Of a stretch of DNA of 64,000 bases, positions 9,008 through 17,832 are shown piece after piece (position 1 is the stretch's first letter; every line of letters begins with the position of its first letter). The stretch is from positions 81,653-145,652 of the forward strand of contig NZ_JARFYN010000011.1 in assembly GCF_030272695.1 (NCBI RefSeq). The letters run 5' to 3'. The notes under the pieces were generated by a model. The model saw nothing but the letters and a program-made list of their open reading frames with translations, was not told where the DNA came from and made no database searches. A program made the translations under genes and the position numbers. Origin of the DNA: Martinezella calliandrae (GTDB lineage Bacteria > Pseudomonadota > Alphaproteobacteria > Rhizobiales > Rhizobiaceae).

Positions 9008-10234
9008 ATGGCAAGCGACAACATTTTCTCCGGACTAAAGGTGGTTGACCTGGCGAGCTTCATCGCCGGTCCAGGTGCAGCGGTGATCCTGTCCGACTTC
9101 GGCGCCGATGTCATCAAGGTTGAGCCGCCCACCGGCGACACTTGGCGTATCGGATACAAGGTCCCGCCGCAGCCTCGCGCCAAGGACAATTATCCATGGC
9201 ATCTCAACAATCGCAACAAGCGCGGATTGGCGCTCGATCTGAAATCGCCCGAGGCGAGCCAGGTCCTGCGGCGGCTGGTCGAGTGGGCAGACGTGGTGAT
9301 CGTGAATACGCCGCACCCCGCGCGCGAAAAACTAAAGCTCGGCTATGAGGATGTCTCCCCGTGGAATCCGCGCCTGATCTATGCCGACGTCACCGGCTAT
9401 GGCGACAATGGACCCGACGCGCAGATTCCGGGGTTTGATATCACCGCCTATTGGGCAAGAAGCGGGCTCTTGTCGATGACGCGCGATGCCGGCGCCCCGC
9501 CGACGCTGCCGGTTGCCGGCAGCGGCGATCATTCAACGGCAGTCAGCCTCTATTCCGCGATCGTTACCGCGCTCTATCGACGGGAAAAGACCGGAAAAGG
9601 TTCGTATGTCACGACATCCCTGCTTGCCTCCGGTGTCTGGGCCTGCGCGGTCTATAACCAGGCGGCGCTCGCGGACGCGACTTTCTATCCGCTGCACGAT
9701 CGCGCCAATCCGCCCAACGCCACCCTCAACGTCTATCGTGCCCAGGACGATGTCTGGTTCTTGATAGTGCTGACGCCCGACAAATGGCCGGCGTTCGCCA
9801 ACGGGATTGGCCGCCCGGACCTAATATCCGACGCCCGATTTGCCGATCCGGCCAAGCAGGCGGCGAATTCCGTCCAGTTGACGGCTATCCTGGACGAAAC
9901 ATTCGCCGCACGGCCAATGGCCCATTGGCACGATCTTTTCGAGAAGGGTCATCTTACCTTCGGCGTCGTGCATTCCCCCGCAGAGGTGGCCAAGGATCCG
10001 CAGCTCAAGGCGAACGATATCGTCGTGCCGCTCGAAGGCGCCGGCGGCCATCTCGATTTCACGGTTAGCAGTCCCCTCAACATTCACGGTGTTGCCAAGG
10101 TACCGGCGCGACGCGCTCCGGAGCTTGGCGAGCACAGCGAGGAAATCCTCCATCAACTCGGCTTCGGGCCGAAGGAGATTGAAGGGTTGCACGCCAGCGG
10201 CACCATTCCGAATGCCCGAGGACACGCCGCATAG
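9008..10234 (+). CDS. class III CoA-transferase (CaiB/BaiF family)
   Basis: A 408-residue family III CoA-transferase. The N-terminus FSGLKVVDLASFIAGPGAA, the segment LSDFGADVIKVEPPTGD and the NRNKRGLALDL motif are characteristic. The Asp in VAGSGDHSTA fits the position of the catalytic Asp that forms the acyl anhydride in formyl-CoA transferase. The enzyme would swap CoA between an acyl-CoA and a free acid. It starts 39 bases after the hydratase stop with AAAGGA upstream. Its position between two crotonases recalls carnitine/crotonobetaine gene sets, but the family serves many substrates. Confidence 0.9.
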   Translation: MASDNIFSGLKVVDLASFIAGPGAAVILSDFGADVIKVEPPTGDTWRIGYKVPPQPRAKDNYPWHLNNRNKRGLALDLKSPEASQVLRRLVEWADVVIVNTPHPAREKLKLGYEDVSPWNPRLIYADVTGYGDNGPDAQIPGFDITAYWARSGLLSMTRDAGAPPTLPVAGSGDHSTAVSLYSAIVTALYRREKTGKGSYVTTSLLASGVWACAVYNQAALADATFYPLHDRANPPNATLNVYRAQDDVWFLIVLTPDKWPAFANGIGRPDLISDARFADPAKQAANSVQLTAILDETFAARPMAHWHDLFEKGHLTFGVVHSPAEVAKDPQLKANDIVVPLEGAGGHLDFTVSSPLNIHGVAKVPARRAPELGEHSEEILHQLGFGPKEIEGLHASGTIPNARGHAA

Positions 10235-10286
10235 AGGGAGCCACTAGAGCCCCTTAATCTTACCCCCATTGCTGGGGAACGGAGAG

Positions 10287-11081
10287 ATGAAGACGATGGA
10301 CGATATAGTTGTCGAACATTCCGAAGGCGTGCTTCGTGTTGAACTGAACCGCCCGGAAAAGATGAATGCGATGACGTCGAGCATGTATGTGAAGCTCGCG
10401 GACATCTTTAATCAGGCGGCCGAGGATGAGAGCGTCCGCGTCGTGCTCTGGCACGGCGCCGGCGAAGCCTTTGCCGCGGGCAATGATGTGAAGGACTTTC
10501 TACAGAATCCTCCTGGCGCGGGAGAATCTCCGCAGGCCCGCCTCATGAATGCGCTGGTGGATTTCGAAAAGCCCTTGATCGCAGCGGTTCACGGAGTCGC
10601 GATCGGAGGTGGAACCACAATGCTGTTGCATTGCGACTTTGTCTACGCGGCAGAAAAAACCAGGTTCCAGATGCCCTTCGTCAATATCGGCGTGGTGCCT
10701 GAGTTTGGGTCGTCATGCCTTCTGCCGCAGGCGATCGGGCACCTTCGCGCCTCTGACTTGATCCTGCTGGGATCGTCGTTCGACGCCGGACGGGCTCACG
10801 AATTGGGATTGGTCACCGAAGTCGTACCCCATGAAACCCTGCTCGCGGTGGCAACTGAGACGGCAAGGCATCTGGCAGCCAAGCCGGCTGGGGCGCTGCA
10901 AGCCTCCAAGCGGCTTCTGAAGCAGCCGTTTGTCGAGCACATCAGGACGGCAATGAAGGCCGAGAATGAGGCATTCAGCGTCCAGGTCCGTTCGGACGAG
11001 GCGAAGGAAGCACTGACCGCCTTCCTGGAAAAGCGCCCGGCTGATTTCACCAAAACCAGAAGAATCGCAGCGGCCAAGTAG
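10287..11081 (+). CDS. crotonase-family protein, enoyl-CoA isomerase-like
   Basis: The 264-residue product has the crotonase fold (FAAGNDVKDFL, then AVHGVAIGGGTTMLLHCD). The first hydratase Glu is replaced by Thr (GGGTT) and the second by Phe (QMPFVNIG). A Glu instead appears in VVPEFGSSCLLP, matching the PE-G-SS signature of delta3,delta2-enoyl-CoA isomerases. It is therefore more likely an isomerase than a second hydratase, which would suit an unsaturated or branched substrate. The start is ambiguous among TTG 10269, ATG 10287 and ATG 10296; GGGGAA is well spaced for 10287 and GGAG for 10296. Confidence 0.85.
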   Translation: MKTMDDIVVEHSEGVLRVELNRPEKMNAMTSSMYVKLADIFNQAAEDESVRVVLWHGAGEAFAAGNDVKDFLQNPPGAGESPQARLMNALVDFEKPLIAAVHGVAIGGGTTMLLHCDFVYAAEKTRFQMPFVNIGVVPEFGSSCLLPQAIGHLRASDLILLGSSFDAGRAHELGLVTEVVPHETLLAVATETARHLAAKPAGALQASKRLLKQPFVEHIRTAMKAENEAFSVQVRSDEAKEALTAFLEKRPADFTKTRRIAAAK

Positions 11082-11159
11082 CAGGCCGCCGCCGGGTGAC
11101 ATCGGCGATGTCGCTGGAGCAGAGACACATTGAGACCTGATCTCAGAAAGGAAAAAGCT

Positions 11160-12095
11160 ATGACTGACGATGTCGCGACGAAGTCTAAACCAGTATCCGG
11201 CCAAAAGGGCGCGGTCGGGCGGCTGTTCGTGCTCGAACTGAGCGGAGGGCGTATCCATTCGATGAAACCGGACGGCTCCGATAAGAAGGTGATTGCCAAC
11301 GGCTGCCATCTTCCTGATGGCGTCGTGGTCGATGTCGAAGCCGGCCATATCTACTGGACCAATATGGGCGTGCCCAACCTCAACGACGGCACCATCGAGC
11401 GGGCCGACCTCGACGGCGGCAATCGCAAGTTCATTGTTCCTCAGGGCATCACGCACACGCCAAAGCAGATTCATCTGGAGAAGCGCAGCGGCAAGCTTTA
11501 TTGGTGCGACCGCGAGGGCATGCGGGTGATGCGCGCAAATCTCGACGGCACGAATATCGAGACGCTGGTCAAGACTGGCGAAGGCGAAGATGACAGCCGC
11601 GACGCGACGAAGTGGTGCGTCGGGATTACCGTCGATCCCAAGCGCGGGCAGATCTACTGGACGCAGAAGGGGCCCGATAATGCCAGCCTAGGCCGCATCT
11701 TTCGAGCTGGCATTGACGTACCCAAAGGCGAGAACGCCGCCAGCCGAACCGACATCGAAACATGGTTGGACGGGCTGCCAGAACCGATCGACCTCGAACT
11801 CGATCTGGAAAGCCGGGTCCTTTATTGGACCGATCGCGGCAACCCTCCGCTCGGCAATACCGTCAACCGTGCCTCGGTCGATGCGCCGGGACACGAACCC
11901 GAGATCATCGCCGGCGACCTGATGGAAGGCATCGGCATCGCGCTGGACGTGCCCGGCAATCGGATGTTTGTGACCGACCTCGGCGGCTCCGTCTATACCG
12001 CAAAGCTCGACGGCTCCGAAATGCGTCCATTTCTCTTCGCCCAAGGCAATCTGTCGGGCGTCGCATACGTCGAAATCCCTTCAAAGGAGAAATAA
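11160..12095 (+). CDS. YWTD/SMP-30-like six-bladed beta-propeller protein
   Basis: A 311-residue protein built of repeated propeller strands with the YWTD signature: HIYWTN, KLYWCD, QIYWTQ and VLYWTD recur at roughly 45-70 residue intervals, each followed by a segment like TIERADLDG or RVMRANLDG. No signal peptide is visible, so it is probably cytosolic. Such propellers resemble LDL-receptor class B repeats and SMP-30/gluconolactonase enzymes; no catalytic assignment can be made. It is embedded between the isomerase-like crotonase and a hydroxyacyl-CoA dehydrogenase, only 2 bases from the latter, so it very likely takes part in the same pathway, perhaps as a lactonase or hydrolase. Confidence 0.75.
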   Translation: MTDDVATKSKPVSGQKGAVGRLFVLELSGGRIHSMKPDGSDKKVIANGCHLPDGVVVDVEAGHIYWTNMGVPNLNDGTIERADLDGGNRKFIVPQGITHTPKQIHLEKRSGKLYWCDREGMRVMRANLDGTNIETLVKTGEGEDDSRDATKWCVGITVDPKRGQIYWTQKGPDNASLGRIFRAGIDVPKGENAASRTDIETWLDGLPEPIDLELDLESRVLYWTDRGNPPLGNTVNRASVDAPGHEPEIIAGDLMEGIGIALDVPGNRMFVTDLGGSVYTAKLDGSEMRPFLFAQGNLSGVAYVEIPSKEK

Positions 12096-12097
12096 CC

Positions 12098-13048
12098 ATG
12101 GCTGGCAACAAGCCGATCACTCAGATCACAATCATCGGTACGGGCGTCATCGGCGCGAGCTGGGCGGCGCTTTTCCTGGCCAAGGGCCTCGATGTCGTGG
12201 CGACGGACATAGCTCCCGGTGCCGAAGCCTCGTTGAGGGATTTTGTTCACGCGGTTTGGCCCGCGCTCGAAAGGTTGGGCCTGGCGCCCGGGGCGTCGCC
12301 GATGCGGCTGATCTTCACGGCGGATTTGGCCAAGGCCGTGAAGGGCGCCGATCTGGTGCAGGAAAATGGACCCGAGCGCATCGACTTCAAGAAGAAGCTC
12401 TACGCTCAACTCGATGAATTGCTACCCTTCGAGACGATCATCGCGTCGAGCTCGTCCGGTCTGACTATGAGCGAGATCCAGTCCGCTTGCCCGTTCCATC
12501 CCGAGCGCTGCGTCATCGCCCATCCTTTCAATCCGCCGCATCTGGTTCCGCTCGTCGAAATCGTCGGCGGGGCGAAGACGTCCGAGGCGACGATCCAGCG
12601 CACTGCCGAATTTTATGCCTCTCTGGGCAAAAAGACCGTGCGCCTTCACAAGGAAGTGCCCGGACATGTCGCCAACCGGCTGCAAGCGGCGCTCGCTCGC
12701 GAGGTGTATCACCTGGTCGGCGAGGGCGTGGTCAGCGTTGCCGACGTCGACACAGCGGTCTGCTGGGGCCCCGGATTGCGCTGGGGCATCATGGGTCAGG
12801 TCCTGCTCAATCATCTCGGTGGTGGCCAGGGCGGTATGGAGCATTTCCTGCATCAGTTCACCGGGCCGATGACCGCCTGGTGGAAGGTTCTCGGCACACC
12901 GGAATTGACGCCGGAGTTGCAGCAGAAGCTGATCGACGGCGTTCATGCAGAGGTGGGCTCGCGCTCGATCAACGACCTGGCCGCGGAGCGCGACGAGGTC
13001 CTGCTCGGGCTCATCGAATTGCGTGCCAAGGCCGAAGCAAGGGCTTAG
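12098..13048 (+). CDS. 3-hydroxyacyl-CoA dehydrogenase / L-carnitine dehydrogenase-like
   Basis: A 316-residue NAD-dependent dehydrogenase. The Rossmann motif ITIIGTGVIGASWAALFLA is at the N-terminus and is followed by TDIAPGAEASLRDFV, an NAD-preferring arrangement. The catalytic stretch VIAHPFNPPHLVPLVEIVGG holds the His and Glu, and ASSSSGL supplies the Ser of the family. The single C-terminal helical domain and the overall wording (GLAPGAS, PGHVANRLQAAL) resemble L-carnitine 3-dehydrogenases and lambda-crystallins. It oxidises a 3-hydroxy acid or its CoA ester. ATG lies 2 bases after the previous stop, with AAGGAG upstream, so translation is probably coupled. Confidence 0.87.
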   Translation: MAGNKPITQITIIGTGVIGASWAALFLAKGLDVVATDIAPGAEASLRDFVHAVWPALERLGLAPGASPMRLIFTADLAKAVKGADLVQENGPERIDFKKKLYAQLDELLPFETIIASSSSGLTMSEIQSACPFHPERCVIAHPFNPPHLVPLVEIVGGAKTSEATIQRTAEFYASLGKKTVRLHKEVPGHVANRLQAALAREVYHLVGEGVVSVADVDTAVCWGPGLRWGIMGQVLLNHLGGGQGGMEHFLHQFTGPMTAWWKVLGTPELTPELQQKLIDGVHAEVGSRSINDLAAERDEVLLGLIELRAKAEARA

Positions 13049-13084
13049 CCGAAATCGGTTGAACATTTCTCCAAGGATGTCGTG

Positions 13085-14737
13085 ATGACCGGAAAATCCA
13101 TGCACGTCGCCAGTTCCGCCTACCAATATCCGCTGCTGATAAAGCAGCTGTGGCATACGACCCTGATGCAGGCGCCCGATCAGGAGATCGTCTATCGCGA
13201 CATCCGGCGTCTCACCTATCGTCGGCTGCGCGAGCGCGTCGGGCGGCTGGCGTCCGGCCTCGCCAGCCTCGGAGTGGGCGCCGGCGATACCGTCGGCGTG
13301 CTCGACTGGGACAGCAACCGCTTCCTGGAGGCTTACTTTGCCGTTCCGATGATGGGTGCCGTCCTGCAGACGGTCAACGTGCGTCTGTCGCCAGAACAGA
13401 TCGCCTATACGATCAATCACGGCGGCGCGTCGGTGCTGCTCGTCAACGATGATTTCGTGCCAATGCTGGAAGGCATCACTAAGCAGTTGCCCAGGGTAAA
13501 ACTGTTGATCCTGATGTCGGACCGGGTGCCGCCCCAGACCGGCGGGCTGACACTCGCCGGCGAATACGAGGATCTGCTCGCCGGCGCGTCAACCGGCCAT
13601 GATTTCCCGGACTTCGACGAGAACACGATTGCCACCACGTTCTACACGACCGGGACATCGGGTCCGCCGAAGGGCGTCTCCTTCAGTCATCGACAATTGG
13701 TTCTACATTCGCTGGCCGAGATGGCTTTTCTCGGCGCTGCCGCGAAGCAAGGTCGGTTCTGCCGCGACGATGTCTACATGCCGATCACCCCGATGTTTCA
13801 TGCGCATGCCTGGGGGCTTCCATGGACGGCGACGCTCGCCGGCGTCAAGCAGGTGTATCCGGGTCGTTATGATCCCGCTTTTCTCCTCAAGCTGATCAAA
13901 ACCGAAGGCGTAACCTTCACCCATTGCGTCCCCACGCTCCTGCAAAGGCTGCTTGGTGCGGCGACGGCGGCCAACACCGATCTCTCCGGATTGAAAATGG
14001 TGATCGGGGGCTCGGAACTGCCGACGGCGCTCGCTAGGCAGGCGCTTGCACTGGGCGTCGACGTCTTTGCCGGCTATGGGATGTCGGAGAGCGCTCCGCT
14101 ACTCTGTCTGGCGCAGGTGAGATCCACGGACCTGACAGGCGACTCCGAAAAACAGACAAGTATCCGAACCAAAGCCGGTCTCGCGGCGCCGCTGGTGGAT
14201 CTCCGCTTGGTCGACGCGAATCTGAGCGAGGTACCCGCTGACGGCAAGAGTAGAGGCGAGATCGTCGTACGAGCGCCGTGGCTGACGCAAGGCTATGTCG
14301 ACAACGCCGAAGCGTCCGAGCGGTTGTGGGCTGGCGGCTACATGCATACCGACGACATCGGCGTCGTCGAGCCGGACGGCTACCTGCGCATCGTCGATCG
14401 CATCAAGGATGTCATCAAGACCGGCGGTGAATGGGTGTCGTCGTTGCAGATCGAAGACCTGCTGTCGCAATGCCAGAGCGTATCGGAAGCCGCCGTCATC
14501 GGCGTCAAGGACGACCAATGGGGCGAACGGCCGCTGGCGCTCGTTGTCAGGGACCGCCGGACCGGCGCCGATGTTACCGACGCGCAATTGAAGGCGCATC
14601 TCAAAGCCTTCGCCGATGCCGGAGTGATTTCGAAATACGGGATCCCGGACAAGATCCTGTTCGTTGAATCACTTCCGAAGACAAGCGTCGGCAAGTTCGA
14701 CAAGAAGCAGCTCAGGGAAGAATACGAAAAAATTTAG
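13085..14737 (+). CDS. AMP-dependent acyl-CoA synthetase/ligase
   Basis: A 550-residue adenylate-forming ligase. The ATP-binding P-loop-like motif TTFYTTGTSGPPKGVSFSH, the second motif GYGMSESAP, and the hinge region MHTDDIGVVEPDGYLRIVDR are in order. The C-terminal PKTSVGKFDKK carries the catalytic Lys for adenylation. It would activate a carboxylic acid to its CoA ester at the entrance of the pathway. ATG at 13085 has AAGGA about 8 bases upstream; GTG at 13082 is an alternative. Medium- to long-chain fatty acid ligases look most similar by eye, but specificity is not readable from sequence. Confidence 0.9.
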   Translation: MTGKSMHVASSAYQYPLLIKQLWHTTLMQAPDQEIVYRDIRRLTYRRLRERVGRLASGLASLGVGAGDTVGVLDWDSNRFLEAYFAVPMMGAVLQTVNVRLSPEQIAYTINHGGASVLLVNDDFVPMLEGITKQLPRVKLLILMSDRVPPQTGGLTLAGEYEDLLAGASTGHDFPDFDENTIATTFYTTGTSGPPKGVSFSHRQLVLHSLAEMAFLGAAAKQGRFCRDDVYMPITPMFHAHAWGLPWTATLAGVKQVYPGRYDPAFLLKLIKTEGVTFTHCVPTLLQRLLGAATAANTDLSGLKMVIGGSELPTALARQALALGVDVFAGYGMSESAPLLCLAQVRSTDLTGDSEKQTSIRTKAGLAAPLVDLRLVDANLSEVPADGKSRGEIVVRAPWLTQGYVDNAEASERLWAGGYMHTDDIGVVEPDGYLRIVDRIKDVIKTGGEWVSSLQIEDLLSQCQSVSEAAVIGVKDDQWGERPLALVVRDRRTGADVTDAQLKAHLKAFADAGVISKYGIPDKILFVESLPKTSVGKFDKKQLREEYEKI

Positions 14738-14870
14738 CCAGTTATGCAATTTCCGGCCCAAGCTCGCACGAGGTAAACTGTAGCATATCCGTACAAGCAG
14801 GCGGACGCTTTTCACTCTAACCTTTCGCGCGATATCGGCCTAGATGGCTGCCTGCCGCGAGGACCTTGAA

Positions 14871-15659
14871 ATGTTGAAAGGTTTTGTAGTCCCGCGGTCG
14901 CCTTTGGGGGCCGCTGCCCTGACGCCGCCGCCGCCGTGGCATTTTGCCGGTGACGTTCTGGCCGTGGAATACTGGAGTGACCCGGATCTGTCGACCGATG
15001 TTCTTCCTGAGGGAATCGAGCCGGATGCGAAGACCAAAGGCCATTCCGTGGCGATCTTCATGGACTACCAGTTCACAGCCCGGAACGAGGAACATCTCGA
15101 TCCGGGCCGCTACCAGAGCCGCGGCTTCCTCGTTCTCCTGGATGCTATATGGCAAGGGGCACCCGTTGCCTGGTGCCCCTATGCCTATGTCGACAATGAT
15201 GCGGCACTGATACGCGGCTGGGTCTGCGGCTATCCGGAGAAACTCGGTTCCGTCCACCAGACCCGTACGTTTGCCGCCTCCCCGCCGCTCGCCAACAACA
15301 GCAGGTTTGCTGCGTGCGTTTCCGCCCATGGGCAGTTGTTGGCGCAGGCACATATCACCTTGCGGGAAAGATCGGATGATCTTGCCGGCCTTTTGGATCG
15401 CCCGATCGTGACGCGACGCTACTTTCCGCGGTTTTCGGCGGGCGGGCGCCAAACGTCCGCTGTCGATGAGCTCGTTCGCCCTATTTCGGAAAATATGGTG
15501 TTCACAAATATCTGGATCGGCGAAGGCGCTCTCGCTTTTCCCGAGACGCTTGGCGAAGAGCTCGACATTCTTGCGCCAATCAAGGTTGGGCGTGGCGTTC
15601 GGTGTTCGTTTTCGTATTCAATCGCGGATTGCGCGATCTTGTCGGACTTGACCGTCTAG
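14871..15659 (+). CDS. acetoacetate decarboxylase family protein, copy 1
   Basis: A 262-residue protein of the acetoacetate decarboxylase (ADC) superfamily. The motif RGWVCGYPEKLGSV contains the Lys that fits the Schiff-base Lys of ADC. Proline-rich LTPPPPWHFAGD and the late IWIGEGAL and ELDILAPI are shared with the paralog that follows. ATG at 14871 (MLKGFVVPRSP) is preferred over 14844, because the paralog begins the same way and GAGGAC lies just upstream. Family members decarboxylate beta-keto acids, or act as aldolases/dehydratases in ADC-like branches, so the reaction is uncertain. The gap to the ligase gene is about 130 bases and may hold a separate promoter. Confidence 0.8.
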   Translation: MLKGFVVPRSPLGAAALTPPPPWHFAGDVLAVEYWSDPDLSTDVLPEGIEPDAKTKGHSVAIFMDYQFTARNEEHLDPGRYQSRGFLVLLDAIWQGAPVAWCPYAYVDNDAALIRGWVCGYPEKLGSVHQTRTFAASPPLANNSRFAACVSAHGQLLAQAHITLRERSDDLAGLLDRPIVTRRYFPRFSAGGRQTSAVDELVRPISENMVFTNIWIGEGALAFPETLGEELDILAPIKVGRGVRCSFSYSIADCAILSDLTV

Positions 15660-15832
15660 CAGCGTTCGTTGCTTGGAGTTGAGAAATAGTCGCGGCAATT
15701 ACATGCAATGTCGCGTCATGGTCAGTTCCTCTGATCTGCCAAAAACGACCAACCCGACGCGGGCCAATCAAATCCAAGCGCGGCCGGTCCCGGTCAGCTC
15801 GCAAAGCAGTTTGAAGTTTAATGGAGACGAAA

Positions 15833-16633
15833 ATGCTCAAGGGCTTTACCCTTCCGAAGTCGCCATTCGGTCAGGCGGCCTTAACTCCGCCGCCGCCCTG
15901 GCACTATTCCGGCGATGCGATGGGGGTGGAATTCTGGGCCGATCCGGGCGCCGTAGCCGCAACCCTGCCGCCCGGGCTCTCTCCCGATTCGAAGTCGAAC
16001 GGCCGCGCGGTGATGATGTTCCTGGAATGGCAGTTCACGGCGCAGGATGACGAATATCTCGACCCCGCCCGCTATCAGTATCGCGAGGCTTTCGTGCTGC
16101 TCGACGCCATGTATCGGGATATGCCGGTGAGATGGTGTCCCTATGTCTTTGTCGACAACGACGCCGCCCTGGCGCGAGGCTGGACCCAGGGGTTTCCGAG
16201 GAAGATGGGCAGCATTTTCCAAACACGGACCTATGCGGCCGCGAGCCCCGCGGCTGCACCGTTGATGCCCGGCGCTAGGTTTGGGGCCAGCCTTTCGGCG
16301 CACGGGCAGCGCCTGGCAGAGGCCCGCATCACCCTGCGGAAGCCCGCCGAAGACAGATTGTCGCTTTTCGGTCGCCCTACCGTCTTGCTGCGATACTTCC
16401 CGCGCCTGGCAGCCGGTTATCGGGACAGGCCAGCCGTCAACGAGCTGACGATGTTGATCACCGACAACCCAACCGTTGCCGAGGCATGGATCGGTGACGG
16501 TGAATTGAATCTTCCAGAGGCGCGAGGCGAGGAGTTGCATGTTCTCGCGCCGGTCGCGATCGAATCGGGATTTCGCTGTTCTCTGTCCTACTCGGTCACC
16601 GACCTCAGGATACTCGAAGATCATTCGGCTTGA
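15833..16633 (+). CDS. acetoacetate decarboxylase family protein, copy 2
   Basis: A 266-residue paralog of the preceding protein: both share MLKGF, LTPPPPWH, the RGW-GFP-K-GS active-site block (here RGWTQGFPRKMGS) and EELHVLAP near the end. The Schiff-base Lys position is kept. ATG at 15833 has GGAG 7-10 bases upstream; the ATG at 15821 would add only METK. Keeping both active-site regions intact suggests the two copies have different substrates or form a hetero-oligomer. About 170 bases separate the copies. Confidence 0.8.
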   Translation: MLKGFTLPKSPFGQAALTPPPPWHYSGDAMGVEFWADPGAVAATLPPGLSPDSKSNGRAVMMFLEWQFTAQDDEYLDPARYQYREAFVLLDAMYRDMPVRWCPYVFVDNDAALARGWTQGFPRKMGSIFQTRTYAAASPAAAPLMPGARFGASLSAHGQRLAEARITLRKPAEDRLSLFGRPTVLLRYFPRLAAGYRDRPAVNELTMLITDNPTVAEAWIGDGELNLPEARGEELHVLAPVAIESGFRCSLSYSVTDLRILEDHSA

Positions 16634-16800
16634 GGCCGGTGGAGTGGCCGTTCTGCCCGCGTTCTCGGCTTAAATCTTTGCGTACTCAACAACGCCGGGA
16701 CTGAGCGATTAACACTTCAGAACACCTCTTAACAAGCCAGACCGGGTCTTTCAGAGCATCCTCCCCGACATCCGGATTCCGGTATTCGTCGAGGTGCGAT

Positions 16801-17346
16801 ATGGAAAGACCCTACAACGAGGCTTCAGATGTTTCGTCTCCAACCGATCTCGAATTTGGTTTTGTGGCGAACAGCCTCATGCTGCTTCTCGAGGCAGCAA
16901 AAAGCGAGATCGAGCATGATCGGGAGGCGACCAAGTCGTCGCTGACCACCGCACAATTCATCCTGCAATCGGAGATGGAGCGCCGATCGGGCGCCAAGAG
17001 CTCCGCGACGGGTGGACTTGCGGGATGGCAGATGGTCCGCATCCGATCGTTCATTGACAGCAATCTGGACCAGACCATCCATGCGAGTGACCTGAGTGCT
17101 GTCGCGCAACGCAGCACGGCGCACTTCTCACGCGCCTTCAAGCAAGCTTTCGGAGAACCGCCGCATGCTTTCCTGATCAGGCGAAGGCTTGAGGAAGCTT
17201 GCCGTCTCATGCTGACCAGTTCGGCTTCGCTGAGCGAGATTTCGCTGAGTGTCGGGTTTTCTGACCAGGGACATTTGTGCAAGCTCTTCAGGAAGGCTTT
17301 TGGCCAAAGCCCATCCCGATGGCGGCGCGAACGTGAAATCCTATGA
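16801..17346 (+). CDS. AraC/XylS-type transcriptional regulator
   Basis: A short (181-residue) regulator whose C-terminal half is an AraC-type double helix-turn-helix: LDQTIHASDLSAVAQRSTAHFSRAFKQAF forms the first HTH region and SLSEISLSVGFSDQGHLCKLFRKAFGQSP the second, written here as consecutive blocks separated by a linker. The N-terminal 80 residues are helical and lack a recognisable sugar-binding cupin. Small AraC proteins of this type are common in rhizobia. It lies at the end of the acyl-CoA cluster on the same strand, so it may regulate it, but the 170-base gap and lack of a visible operator leave this open. Confidence 0.82.
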   Translation: MERPYNEASDVSSPTDLEFGFVANSLMLLLEAAKSEIEHDREATKSSLTTAQFILQSEMERRSGAKSSATGGLAGWQMVRIRSFIDSNLDQTIHASDLSAVAQRSTAHFSRAFKQAFGEPPHAFLIRRRLEEACRLMLTSSASLSEISLSVGFSDQGHLCKLFRKAFGQSPSRWRREREIL

Positions 17347-17832
17347 CTCCGCTGATACCTATCCACGGCCCTTCCGCGCCGCGAGCGCATGCGCATTATG
17401 TGGAATCGCTCATAATTCGAGGAATGCCTTACTGTGTCTTGTCGTGCAGCAAGTCGAAAAATGCCGGTCGTCTCGCCAATCGCCTGGTTTGGCTTCAAGG
17501 CATGCAAATTTACGATGCAGCACAGCGGCGATTCCAAGTTGACAATTGCCTTTGGAATGAGCACCTACTGTGTAGGTGCTCGCCCGTCGGCTTCTTCCCG
17601 TGTCGCCAGACGCATCGTCCGCATTTGGGCGGGGCCATGCGGCGCGAGACAAATCGAGCAATGTCTTTGCCTTGGTGCCGAGATTGATTGCCGACGCTTC
17701 AACAAGGTGATCCCGTGGTTCGGAGGTTCACGAGGTGGTGGCCCGGGAAAATTTTGATCGACACCCAATTACGGTATGCGCCTGTTGAGCCGAGTGCGCG
17801 GCGGGCATATCGCTTAGGTCTCGGTGGGACAA
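17347..17832. other. intergenic stretch, no gene recognised
   Basis: About 490 bases between the AraC-type gene and the first winged-helix ATPase. Several short frames exist on both strands but none has a recognisable product or consistent ribosome binding site. It probably contains the promoter of the downstream regulator. Confidence 0.5.
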
